A DNA stretch of 64,000 nt from Candidatus Pantoea deserta. Lineage in GTDB: Bacteria; Pseudomonadota; Gammaproteobacteria; Enterobacterales; Enterobacteriaceae. Location of the stretch: assembly GCF_003813865.1 (NCBI RefSeq), contig NZ_RMVG01000001.1, positions 62,001 to 126,000 of the forward strand, written 5' to 3'. Below the pieces are notes generated by a model that saw nothing but the letters and a program-made list of their open reading frames with translations, was not told the origin of the DNA and did not search any database. Positions within the stretch are counted from its first letter, which is position 1, and the number at the start of each line of letters is the position of its first letter. The position numbers and the translations under genes are program-made. This document shows, piece after piece, positions 10,168 through 17,633 of the stretch.

Positions 10168-10342
10168 TAATTTCGTGCGGCGCTGCGCTGTTAAGCAGGC
10201 CGCGCGCTTTACTGCTGGTTTTATTGCCGGTAGGTTCTGAGAAACAGCGCCGAAATTGCCCGATCGCAAACAATAAACGCCTTGTTTGAGAATAATATTT
10301 TCAGCGCTGATTTATCTTCTCTTACTCCTACAGGCAGAAAAA

Positions 10343-11635
10343 ATGGCAATTATAAATGTAATAGATTTCGATGCCGTCCCGGACGCCACCTCTCTTTCGA
10401 CTCAGGCCATACAGCGTGCTATCGACAGCGCCTCTGCTGGCGACACCCTGTTGCTCCCCGCAGGACGCTTTCTTACCGGCTCGCTGTTTTTAAAAAGTCA
10501 TCTGACGCTGGAGCTGGCGGAAAATGCCGTGCTGCTCGGCAGTCCGCACCTGGAAGATTACCCCTTCATTGAAACGCGCGTGGCGGGCATTGATATGCGC
10601 TGGCCAGCAGCCATCCTGAACGTTAATCACTGTCATAATGTCACCATCACCGGAAGCGGCACCATTGATGGCCAGGGGGCCATCTGGTGGCGCAAGTTCT
10701 GGGGCGACGATGAAAACGGCGGAATGCTGGCTGACTACAGCCAGCGCGGCCTGCGCTGGGTCGTGGATTACGACTGCGAGCGCCCGCGCAATCTGGTGGT
10801 GTATCAGAGCGAGTCAGTGATGCTGGACGGCTTTCAATCGCGTGAGTCCGGCTTCTGGAACATCCATATTTGTTATTCAAAACAGGTCAGTCTGCAAGGG
10901 CTGAACGTACAGAACTCAGCGGGTCCCAGCACGGACGGGATTGATATTGACTCCAGCCAGCAGGTGCGCGTTGAGAACTGTACGGTTTCCTGCAATGACG
11001 ACAATATCTGTGTTAAAGCCGGACGCGGCGCAGAGGCGCAGCAGCTTGCAAGAACCGCACGCGAGATTACTATCCGCCGCTGCACCCTGCTGAAAGGTTC
11101 AGGCATCACGCTGGGCAGCGAGACATCCGGCGGTATTGAAGAGGTCATTATTGAACATAATCATTTTTCAGGCACCGGCGTGGGATTTCGCATCAAGTCA
11201 GCCCGCAATCGCGGCGGCTGGATCAAAAATATTATCGTTCGTCATATGACGCTGGAAGATGTTTGCTATCCCTTTATGCTCCAGCTGAACTGGTTCCCGC
11301 AGTACAGCTACAGCGAGCAGTCTGGCGAAACGGCTCAGCCGCCGCACTGGCAAAAGCTCGCGGCGGGCGTAGAAGGTGAAGCCGGTTTAACGCGTGTGGA
11401 AAATATTACCATCAGCCATATCAGCAGCCAGCTGACTCAACCCACCGTTTTTTCGCGGGCGTTCTTTATTGAAGGGGCGGCGGAGAGACCGATTGAAGGG
11501 CTTTGTTTCAGTGATGTCGCCTTGCAGGCGCAGGAATTTGGCAAAATCGCCGGGGTAAATAAGCTGGTTTTCGAGCGGGTAACGGTTGACGCTCCGGCAG
11601 TAACGCAGCTGGAGAACGATGCCTATCATCGCTGA
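10343..11635 (+). CDS. Glycoside hydrolase family 28 (polygalacturonase-like)
   Basis: A right-handed beta-helix GH28 protein of about 430 residues if started at ATG 10343 (AIINVIDFDAVPD). A TTG start at 10286 would add a short hydrophobic stretch, but no ribosome site supports it. GH28 motifs in order: STDGIDID, CNDDNICVKAG (the two catalytic Asp), GSGITLGSE and FRIKSARN. The usual GHG motif is GSG here, so the family His is missing. With no convincing signal peptide it is probably cytoplasmic and would act on imported pectin oligomers. Substrate (oligogalacturonate or rhamnogalacturonan fragments) is not determined. It stands alone downstream of speD. Confidence 0.85.
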   Translation: MAIINVIDFDAVPDATSLSTQAIQRAIDSASAGDTLLLPAGRFLTGSLFLKSHLTLELAENAVLLGSPHLEDYPFIETRVAGIDMRWPAAILNVNHCHNVTITGSGTIDGQGAIWWRKFWGDDENGGMLADYSQRGLRWVVDYDCERPRNLVVYQSESVMLDGFQSRESGFWNIHICYSKQVSLQGLNVQNSAGPSTDGIDIDSSQQVRVENCTVSCNDDNICVKAGRGAEAQQLARTAREITIRRCTLLKGSGITLGSETSGGIEEVIIEHNHFSGTGVGFRIKSARNRGGWIKNIIVRHMTLEDVCYPFMLQLNWFPQYSYSEQSGETAQPPHWQKLAAGVEGEAGLTRVENITISHISSQLTQPTVFSRAFFIEGAAERPIEGLCFSDVALQAQEFGKIAGVNKLVFERVTVDAPAVTQLENDAYHR

Positions 11636-11730
11636 TGGCCGGTTGAGGAACAGATTGTTCAGGCCTGTCGCTGACGGGCCTGAGTTGAGTGCTGGTTTGG
11701 GTTTGTTTTTCTGGGTGGTTTTGTTGGGGG

Positions 11731-11878
11731 GTTTTGGGCTGTTTGTACGGCAGTGAACCTTCGCCTGCCATCGCGGAAATAAAAGCCTGTTTTCTAAGCT
11801 GCCTGTACGGCAGTGCACTCCACCCGCCACGCTGGACGCCTTACTGGATCCTTCTAAGCTGCCTGTACGGCAGTGCAC
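11731..11878 (-). CRISPR. Short type I-F CRISPR array (3 repeats, 2 spacers)
   Basis: 28-bp repeats at 11731-11758, 11791-11818 and 11851-11878 are separated by two 32-bp spacers (11759-11790 and 11819-11850). The minus-strand repeat folds as CTGCC-GTACA-GGCAG, the Cas6f hairpin of type I-F. The first repeat on the plus strand matches only 22 of 28 positions and is the decayed distal end. The last has one mismatch. The leader lies at higher coordinates, so transcription is leftward. No cas gene is nearby. Confidence 0.92.
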
Positions 11879-12010
11879 CGTTACTCTAACAAACTAACCC
11901 ACTCATCTGCCAACCAAAAAAGCCCAAACGCCCGCTCTACCCTTTTTTCACTCTCTCCCTGTCCATCCTTATTTTTCAAAGGATTACAGCAGCAGGCAAA
12001 AAAAAGGGTT
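11879..12010 (-). promoter_or_regulatory. CRISPR leader of the short array
   Basis: This stretch shares three blocks with the leader of the large array at identical distances from the first repeat: AACCCACTCAT at +18, ACCCTTTTTT at +61 and AAAAAGGGT at +123. The last two are complementary and could pair. The rest of 11636-12219 holds no gene. A CAGGCC/GGCCTG hairpin near 11662-11682 may end the GH28 transcript. Confidence 0.8.
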
Positions 12011-12219
12011 CATTCACACAGAAACAACAGGCAGGCATCCTACAGGCGAGGCAAAAACATCTTTTGGCATACTACACAGAAGAAAATCAGGCTCTGTCAC
12101 CTGGCATTCCGGCAAAAATGAAACACGCGCCGCCTGTATACCGCAATCCATATCGCTTCTTCTTACGGCACCATATCAACCGTCAAACGAAACGGCGCGC
12201 GTCATCGTGAGCGCTAATC

Positions 12220-12981
12220 TCAGTTCGTCAGCGACAAGGCTATGCCACGCTCGCGCAGTGTGCGGCACACGTCCTCATCCAGCCGGCTATCGGTGACTAC
12301 ATCGGTTAGCTCATCTACCGGCGCGGCGCAAAACAGCGACCAGGAACCGTATTTGCTGCTGTCCGCCAGCAAAATACGGCGGCGCGCATTGGCTAACAGA
12401 TCCCGCTTCAGCCCGGCCTTCTCCTCTGTTGGCGTAGTAATGCCGCGCTCAAGACTCCATGAATTACAGCTGACGAACGCTATATCGGGATTAATGCTGC
12501 GCAACAGGCGACGCCCGTGCTCGCCAATACAGGACTGGCTGGAATCGTCGATACGGCCGCCGATAATAGTGACTTCAATCTGTTTAAATTCGGACAGGAA
12601 CAGCGCGATATGCAGATCGGCGGTAATGACGCGCAGCGGCAAGTGCGTCAGCTGGCGCGCCAGCTCCAGCATGGTGGTGCCTGCGTCAAGCACCACCGCG
12701 TCCCCCGACTGGACAAAAGTGGCGGCGTGGTGAGCAATAGCCTGCTTCTCCGCCAGATTACGCTGCATCTTCTCCAGCGTGGTCGGCTGAGCAGGGATAA
12801 AACGGTTCAGCGTGACGCCGCCGTGACTGCGGCTAATCACGCCTTCTTTATCCAGCTTAATCAAATCACGTCGAATGGTTGCTGGCGAGGCGGAGATCGC
12901 GCTCACCAGCTGATCAACAGTCACCAGATTATGGCTTTTCAGATAATCCATAATCTGGTCAAGGCGACTTTGTCCCTTCAT
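12220..12981 (-). CDS. DeoR family transcriptional regulator of the sugar-acid cluster
   Basis: A 253-residue DeoR-type repressor. The N-terminal winged helix includes the family signature [19 protein letters not shown] (about residues 22-40) and GVISRSHGG. The C-terminal sugar-phosphate sensor domain shows [11 protein letters not shown] (about 94) and IIGGRID. It lies 6 bp after pdxA2 on the same strand, so it is the last gene of dtnK-pdxA2-deoR and probably controls that operon and the divergent one. The effector is unknown; a phosphorylated intermediate such as threonate 4-phosphate would fit the family. Confidence 0.9.
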   Translation of the reverse strand: MKGQSRLDQIMDYLKSHNLVTVDQLVSAISASPATIRRDLIKLDKEGVISRSHGGVTLNRFIPAQPTTLEKMQRNLAEKQAIAHHAATFVQSGDAVVLDAGTTMLELARQLTHLPLRVITADLHIALFLSEFKQIEVTIIGGRIDDSSQSCIGEHGRRLLRSINPDIAFVSCNSWSLERGITTPTEEKAGLKRDLLANARRRILLADSSKYGSWSLFCAAPVDELTDVVTDSRLDEDVCRTLRERGIALSLTN

Positions 12982-12987
12982 ATTTCC

Positions 12988-13968
12988 CTATGCTAGCTGC
13001 ATCGCGAGTTTAATGGAGATCGCCATGCTCTCAGACTTCGCTTTACCTGTCCACGCGATATCAAAAGCGGTGCCGTGGTCGGCGGACGTGCGTATAAACG
13101 GCAGACCGGCAGTGATGTTAACGCCGTCATAAAAACCCAGAAGTTTCAGCGGTATATGCCCCTGATCGTGGTACATCGCCACGACGATGTCGTACTGCCC
13201 TTCCTGGCATTGCAGGAAAACCGTATCCGGCGGACAAGGCCCGTAAACCTCTATGCCCTGCTCTTTCATCGCTTTCACCGCAGGCGCGACGGTAGTGATC
13301 TCCTCATCGCCAAAGAGACCGTTTTCTCCGGCGTGCGGGTTAACGCCTGCAACGGCAATGCGCGGCTTTTCAAAGCCAACGCGCCGCAAAAACGTGTCCG
13401 CCATGCCGATCACCGTTTTAATACGCGTCTGGTTTAAAGTGTCGAGGAACTTACGCAGTGCGATATGCGTGGTGACATGAATCACCTTCAGCTTATCGGT
13501 GTAGAGCACCATGGCGTAATCTTTGGTGTCGGTCAGATGCGCCAGCAGCTCGGTGTGACCCGGATAGAGATGGCCCGCCGAATGCAGCGCTTCTTTGTTC
13601 AGCGGTGCGGTGGCGATAGCGTGAACCTCGCCCGCCAGCGCCAGCTCGGTGGCGCGCTTCACGCAGCGCCATGCCAGGTCGCCCGCCTGTTTCTGCACCA
13701 CGCCCGGCTGTAGCGCGTCAGGATCGGCCAGCGGCTCGTCGATAACGTTAATGATGCCCGGCGCAAAATGCGCTTCGCTCACCTTGTCCAGCACGCGCAG
13801 CTCAATCTGCGGCGTAATATTCAGGGCAAGAATGCGACGCAGCGTTGCGGCGCATCCTACCACGACCGCTGGCGCGCCGTTCAACTCGCCTTCGGCCAGC
13901 GCTTTAATGATGATCTCCGGGCTGATGCCCGCCGGATCGCCCATGGTCACCGCAATAATTTTACTCAC
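12988..13968 (-). CDS. pdxA2: 4-phospho-D-threonate / D-erythronate dehydrogenase (PdxA2)
   Basis: PdxA2 oxidises and decarboxylates D-threonate or erythronate 4-phosphate to dihydroxyacetone phosphate and CO2. The protein is close to Salmonella PdxA2, with VTMGDPAGIS at the N-terminus, the metal-binding His of YPGHTELLA, and AMYHDQGHIPLKLLGF and RTSADHGTAFDIA near the C-terminus. The start chosen is GTG 13968, which has AGGAGA 5-10 bp upstream and gives 326 residues. The ATG at 13983 would add five poorly conserved residues. It overlaps the dtnK stop by 8 bp, so the two are coupled. Confidence 0.93.
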   Translation of the reverse strand: MSKIIAVTMGDPAGISPEIIIKALAEGELNGAPAVVVGCAATLRRILALNITPQIELRVLDKVSEAHFAPGIINVIDEPLADPDALQPGVVQKQAGDLAWRCVKRATELALAGEVHAIATAPLNKEALHSAGHLYPGHTELLAHLTDTKDYAMVLYTDKLKVIHVTTHIALRKFLDTLNQTRIKTVIGMADTFLRRVGFEKPRIAVAGVNPHAGENGLFGDEEITTVAPAVKAMKEQGIEVYGPCPPDTVFLQCQEGQYDIVVAMYHDQGHIPLKLLGFYDGVNITAGLPFIRTSADHGTAFDIAWTGKAKSESMAISIKLAMQLA

Positions 13969-15340
13969 TCGACTTCTCCTCAATAAAACGAATGGCTGCT
14001 ACCAGGGTGTTTTCGTCGCCAAAACCGCCCGCTTTGGTCATCACCGGCAGGGTAAATTCACTGTTAAGCAGGACACCGTGCGGCACACAGCCCGCCACAA
14101 TGCCCTGAATATGAAAACCGCTGGCGCCCAGCGCCTGCGCCACCGCAATCGCCACGTCACCGCCAGAGAGATAAAGTCCGGCGGGTTGCCGCGTGCGGCA
14201 CAGCGTCAGGGTGAGTTCGCCTAAAAACTGGCAAATCGCCTCGCCAAGCTGCTGGCGCGTCATCTGATACTGCTGACACAGCGCGTCAATGTCATGGCGC
14301 TGCTCGGCACGCTGGCAGGTACGGATCACCGTATGGCGTCCGTCGCGCAGCGCGGCGGCGGCCTGTTCAGCCCAGCGCGCGCTATCAGGCCAGCGAGGTT
14401 GTTCAAACAGCTGGCGAATATCGACATCCACCAGCACGATGTCGCGCTGCGCCGCCAGCCGGGCAATCTGCTGCTGCGCGCTGGCGCTCATCGAACCAAT
14501 GACCGCCAGCACCGGCGCGGCGGCGCGTGCGGCAAGCTGCGGGTCCAGCGCGTCGCGCTGTTTTTCTAAGCTGCCTGTACGGCAGCGCACTTCAGTCGCC
14601 TTGATCGTTTGCTCGCTGTAACTTTCTAAGCTGCCTGTACGGCAGTGAACGGCAAGCTGCGCGCCCAGCGCGTCGCTGAGTCCCGCTGCGCCGACCAGCA
14701 AAGGGGTTTCGTCAAGCTGCGCCGCCGCGGCGACGATCCGCACAATGTCGCTCTCCCGCTCGGCATCTATCACCATCACTCCCTGCTGTTCAGCCAGCCG
14801 CGCAGGAAAACGATCGCTGCGCAGCGTGGCAAGATCGATCTCGCTGCCGCTGATCCCCAGCTGCGTCAGCACATGCGCGCTGATCACCGGGGTTTTCGGA
14901 TCGCTGGCATATTCGGTCTCGGTCAGCGGCACGCCGTTAACCCATACTTCGCCGCTGCGCGTTACGCGGCCCAGCCGGGGGACGGCAGGCACAATCAGCG
15001 CCCGCTTTTTACCGCTGGCGGCGAGCGCGGCGCGCACCTCAGCGCCGATATTGCCGCGCAACGTGGAATCGATTTTCTTAAACAGCCAGCCCTGTCGGAC
15101 AAAGGCATCGTGCTGTCGCACCACCGCGGCGTTACGCGTCGCTGCTTCGTCCGCGCCAGTCGCGCGGCTGTCGGTGCTGATAACCCAGACGTCGGCGGCG
15201 GCAGCATCCAGCGCTGTTTCGCTGCTAAAGAGTACGTGTACACGCGCCCCGGCCTGCGCCAGTCCGCTGCCTGCATCGTTAGCGCCGGTAAAGTCATCGG
15301 CGATGACCAGCACCGGGGTTTTCCATGACGTCTGCGTCAT
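13961..15340 (-). CDS. dtnK: D-threonate kinase family (DUF1537) with an embedded CRISPR unit
   Basis: A four-carbon acid sugar kinase that phosphorylates D-threonate or a similar acid before PdxA2 acts. ATG 15340 with AGGAGA just upstream gives 459 residues; the longer open frame has an unrelated 17-residue head. The N-domain shows VIADDFTGANDAG (12-24) and KKIDSTLRGN (88-97). The C-domain shows VIGSMSASAQQQI (280-292), LSGGDVA and MTKAGGFGDENTL. Residues 231-260 are encoded by a CRISPR repeat-spacer-repeat (VHCRTGSLE ... VRCRTGSLE). Flanking SDALGAQLA (222-230) and RDALDPQLA (262-270) look like a duplication. Removing 40 residues would give about 419, near the length I expect for the family. 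All core motifs are intact, so the enzyme may still work. Confidence 0.9.
   Translation of the reverse strand: MTQTSWKTPVLVIADDFTGANDAGSGLAQAGARVHVLFSSETALDAAAADVWVISTDSRATGADEAATRNAAVVRQHDAFVRQGWLFKKIDSTLRGNIGAEVRAALAASGKKRALIVPAVPRLGRVTRSGEVWVNGVPLTETEYASDPKTPVISAHVLTQLGISGSEIDLATLRSDRFPARLAEQQGVMVIDAERESDIVRIVAAAAQLDETPLLVGAAGLSDALGAQLAVHCRTGSLESYSEQTIKATEVRCRTGSLEKQRDALDPQLAARAAAPVLAVIGSMSASAQQQIARLAAQRDIVLVDVDIRQLFEQPRWPDSARWAEQAAAALRDGRHTVIRTCQRAEQRHDIDALCQQYQMTRQQLGEAICQFLGELTLTLCRTRQPAGLYLSGGDVAIAVAQALGASGFHIQGIVAGCVPHGVLLNSEFTLPVMTKAGGFGDENTLVAAIRFIEEKSSE
14531..14682. repeat. Near-direct repeat flanking the CRISPR insertion in dtnK
   Basis: 14531-14562 and 14651-14682 match at 26 of 32 positions, and at 24 of the first 26 (GGCAAGCTGC, then CCAGCGCGTCGC shared). 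They are exactly 120 bp apart, twice the CRISPR period. This looks like a duplicated target of about repeat length with the repeat-spacer-repeat between the copies. Confidence 0.7.
14563..14650 (-). CRISPR. CRISPR repeat-spacer-repeat inside the dtnK coding frame
   Basis: A 28-bp repeat at 14563-14590, a 32-bp spacer at 14591-14622 and a 28-bp repeat at 14623-14650 have exactly the geometry of the two arrays. The repeat at 14623 is identical to the GAAC-type consensus. The one at 14563 is intact except CAGCGCAC in place of CAGTGAAC. Orientation equals the dtnK sense strand, so the dtnK mRNA carries both CTGCC-GTACA-GGCAG hairpins. No leader flanks it. Read in frame it stays open and encodes VHCRTGSLE and VRCRTGSLE around the spacer. 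Confidence 0.93.
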
Positions 15341-15383
15341 CTTGTCTCCTGATTCGGCCCTGCGCCGCTGTGAATGATTATAT

Positions 15384-15418
15384 TCAATCATGATTGATTA
15401 TATGTGAGCAAGATCAAA
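15384..15418. promoter_or_regulatory. Operator and CRP-like site between the divergent sugar-acid operons
   Basis: TCAATCATGATTGA at 15384-15397 is a perfect 14-bp palindrome, with a second TGATTATA-type copy beside it. TGTGAGCAAGATCAAA at 15403-15418 resembles a CRP site (TGTGA-n6-TCACA with two mismatches). Both lie in the AT-rich 188-bp gap between dtnK and the iron alcohol dehydrogenase gene. Binding by the DeoR-type regulator and CRP is inferred. Confidence 0.5.
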
Positions 15419-15528
15419 TTAATTGAAATCAATATGCCCTATAAATTGAGGCACAGTAAGTGACAGACCTCGCACTGAAGTGAGCAAAACCAATCATTCA
15501 GTTCGCTTCGCAGTAATAAGGGTATGAA

Positions 15529-16677
15529 ATGAATATCAACAGCACGGTAATTAGCGGCTATCAGGCGCTGAACGACATCAGCTATCTGCTGAAAGACAAA
15601 GCCAGCGCGCTGCTGGTGACGGACAAAAATATTGAAGGGATCCCGGCTGTGCAGTCGCTGATTGGCCAGCTAAAGCAGCATATTGGTCGCGTCAGCGTAG
15701 TTAACAGCGTTCCGCCGGAGCCAAGCCAGCATGATGTGGCCGCGATCCTGACGGCGCTGCCCGCGCGCGATGTGGATCTGGTGGTCGGCGTTGGCGGCGG
15801 CAGCGTGCTGGACGTCGCTAAGCTGCTGTCGGTGCTGTGTGTCGACAACGCGCCCTCGCTGGACGCGCTGCTGGCAGGCGAAAAGCCGACCACGCGCACC
15901 ACTTCGCTGCTGATTCCGACCACCGCAGGCACCGGCTCCGAGGCCACGCCGAATGCGATTCTGGCTATCCCGGAGCGTGAAACCAAAGTCGGCATTATCT
16001 CGCCGGTTATGCTGCCCGACTTCGTGGCGCTGGTGCCGGAACTGACCACCAGCATGCCTGCGCATATCGCCTCTTCGACCGGCATTGACGCGCTTTGCCA
16101 TCTGATTGAGTGTTTTACCGCCACCGTCTCTAATCCGGTCAGCGACAACTACGCGCTAATCGGTATGAAAAAGCTGTTCGCCAGTCTCGAAACTGCCGTG
16201 GCCGAGCCGCACAACCTCCAGGCGCGACTGGATATGCTGTGGGCCTCTTATTATGGCGGCGCGGCAATTGCCCATGCAGGCACACATCTGGTGCACGCGA
16301 TGTCTTATCCGCTGGGCGGCAAATACCATCTGCCGCACGGCGTCGCCAACGCTATTCTGCTGGCCCCCTGTATGACCTTTGTGCGTCCGGCCGCCGTGAG
16401 CAAATTCGCTCAGGCATACGATCTGCTGCCAGATGCCGATCCTGCGCTGGACGACGAAGCCAAATCGCACGCGCTGGTGGCCTGGTTCACCGCGCTGGTA
16501 AAACGTCTGAAGCTGCCAGCCAGCCTTGAAGAGCTTGGTATCGGCCCGGATCACCTGCCCTACTTAGTGGAAGCGGCGCTCGACGTGCAGCGTCTGATGA
16601 AGAACGTACCCGCTGCCGTCAGCGCAAATGACGTCCGTGACGTCTACCTGACGCTCTTCCCTTCACATCAGGAATAA
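15529..16677 (+). CDS. Iron-containing alcohol dehydrogenase
   Basis: A 382-residue group III (FucO/methanol dehydrogenase-type) NAD-dependent dehydrogenase. The nucleotide loop is VVGVGGGSVLDVAK (about residues 85-98). PTTAGTGSEATPNA (about 139) is the family signature. Metal ligands come from GIDALCHLIE (Asp and His, about 187-196) and from later His residues in THLVHAMSYPLGGKYHLPHGVANA. It heads the rightward operon. A role in reducing a short hydroxy-aldehyde released by the adjacent aldolase is plausible but not shown. Confidence 0.9.
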   Translation: MNINSTVISGYQALNDISYLLKDKASALLVTDKNIEGIPAVQSLIGQLKQHIGRVSVVNSVPPEPSQHDVAAILTALPARDVDLVVGVGGGSVLDVAKLLSVLCVDNAPSLDALLAGEKPTTRTTSLLIPTTAGTGSEATPNAILAIPERETKVGIISPVMLPDFVALVPELTTSMPAHIASSTGIDALCHLIECFTATVSNPVSDNYALIGMKKLFASLETAVAEPHNLQARLDMLWASYYGGAAIAHAGTHLVHAMSYPLGGKYHLPHGVANAILLAPCMTFVRPAAVSKFAQAYDLLPDADPALDDEAKSHALVAWFTALVKRLKLPASLEELGIGPDHLPYLVEAALDVQRLMKNVPAAVSANDVRDVYLTLFPSHQE

Positions 16678-16687
16678 AGAGGATTTT

Positions 16688-17572
16688 ATGAGCCAGAAAA
16701 TTAGCGGCGTACTGACTGCTATCGTCACCAGCTTTGATAAAGAGGGAGCCTTTAACCCGGCCAGCCAGCGCGAGCAGGTGAAGCGCCAGCTGGCAGCAGG
16801 CAACGGCATCTTCTGCGGCGGCACCAACGGCGAGTTCTTTGTGCTGAACGAGCAGGAGAAAATCGCCGTGACGGAAACCTGCGTCGATGAAGTTAACGGC
16901 CGCGCGCCGGTGGTGGCGCATATCGGCGAGATCTCAACGCGCGAGACGATCCGCCTCGGCAAACAGATCGCAAAGCTGGGCGTCGACGCGGTATCGGTCA
17001 TTACCCCCTATTTCGTGCCGCTTAAGCAGGACGAACTGATCTATCACTACCAGACCGTGGCTGACGCGCTGGACATCCCGCTGTTTCTCTACAACATCCC
17101 GGCGCGTACCGGCAATACCTTGCAGCCAGAGACCGTACGCACGCTGGCGTCACATCCCAACATTATCGGCATTAAAGACTCGGCGGGCAGCTATGAGAGC
17201 CTGAGCGGCTTTCTTCAGGCGGCGGAGGGCATCGATAACTTTGACGTGCTCAATGGTCCGGACTCGCTGATCCATCAGGGTTTTGTCGATGGCTGTTCAG
17301 CCTGTATTTCCGGTCTGGCCAACGCCGCGCCGAAAGAGATTAACGCCATCTGGGCGCGCTTTAATGCGGGCGATATAGAAGGCTCACGCGCGGCGCAGGA
17401 GAACGTTACCGGCCTGCGCACCGACCTTTACAGCATCGGTTTCTCACCGGCTGCGGTGAAAAAAGCGGTGTCGCTGCTTGGCTACGACGTAGGCGAAAGC
17501 CGCTATGCGGTGCGCTTTAGCGCCGAGGAAGAGCAAAAAATTCGTCAGGTCGTTAATCAATACCTGAAGTAA
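16688..17572 (+). CDS. Dihydrodipicolinate synthase/N-acetylneuraminate lyase family aldolase
   Basis: A 294-residue class I aldolase. The Schiff-base lysine is in IIGIKDSAGSYES (about residue 162) and the partner Tyr in FLYNIPARTG (about 134). The pyruvate-carboxylate loop reads GGTNGEF (about 45), unlike the TTGES of true DapA, so a 2-keto-3-deoxy-sugar-acid aldolase is more likely than lysine synthesis. It lies 10 bp after the alcohol dehydrogenase. The expected products are pyruvate and a short aldehyde. Confidence 0.88.
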   Translation: MSQKISGVLTAIVTSFDKEGAFNPASQREQVKRQLAAGNGIFCGGTNGEFFVLNEQEKIAVTETCVDEVNGRAPVVAHIGEISTRETIRLGKQIAKLGVDAVSVITPYFVPLKQDELIYHYQTVADALDIPLFLYNIPARTGNTLQPETVRTLASHPNIIGIKDSAGSYESLSGFLQAAEGIDNFDVLNGPDSLIHQGFVDGCSACISGLANAAPKEINAIWARFNAGDIEGSRAAQENVTGLRTDLYSIGFSPAAVKKAVSLLGYDVGESRYAVRFSAEEEQKIRQVVNQYLK

Positions 17573-17633
17573 TGGCTATCAGGGCAGCCGTTGCTGCCCT
17601 TGCCTGTTTCACTTTACGCACCGGGGAAACGAA

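Noticed and set aside
11387..12121. ORFs on both strands across the short array (163, 87, 66 and 82 codons)
   Set aside because: They cross CRISPR repeats, the leader or the GH28 3' end and show no homology.
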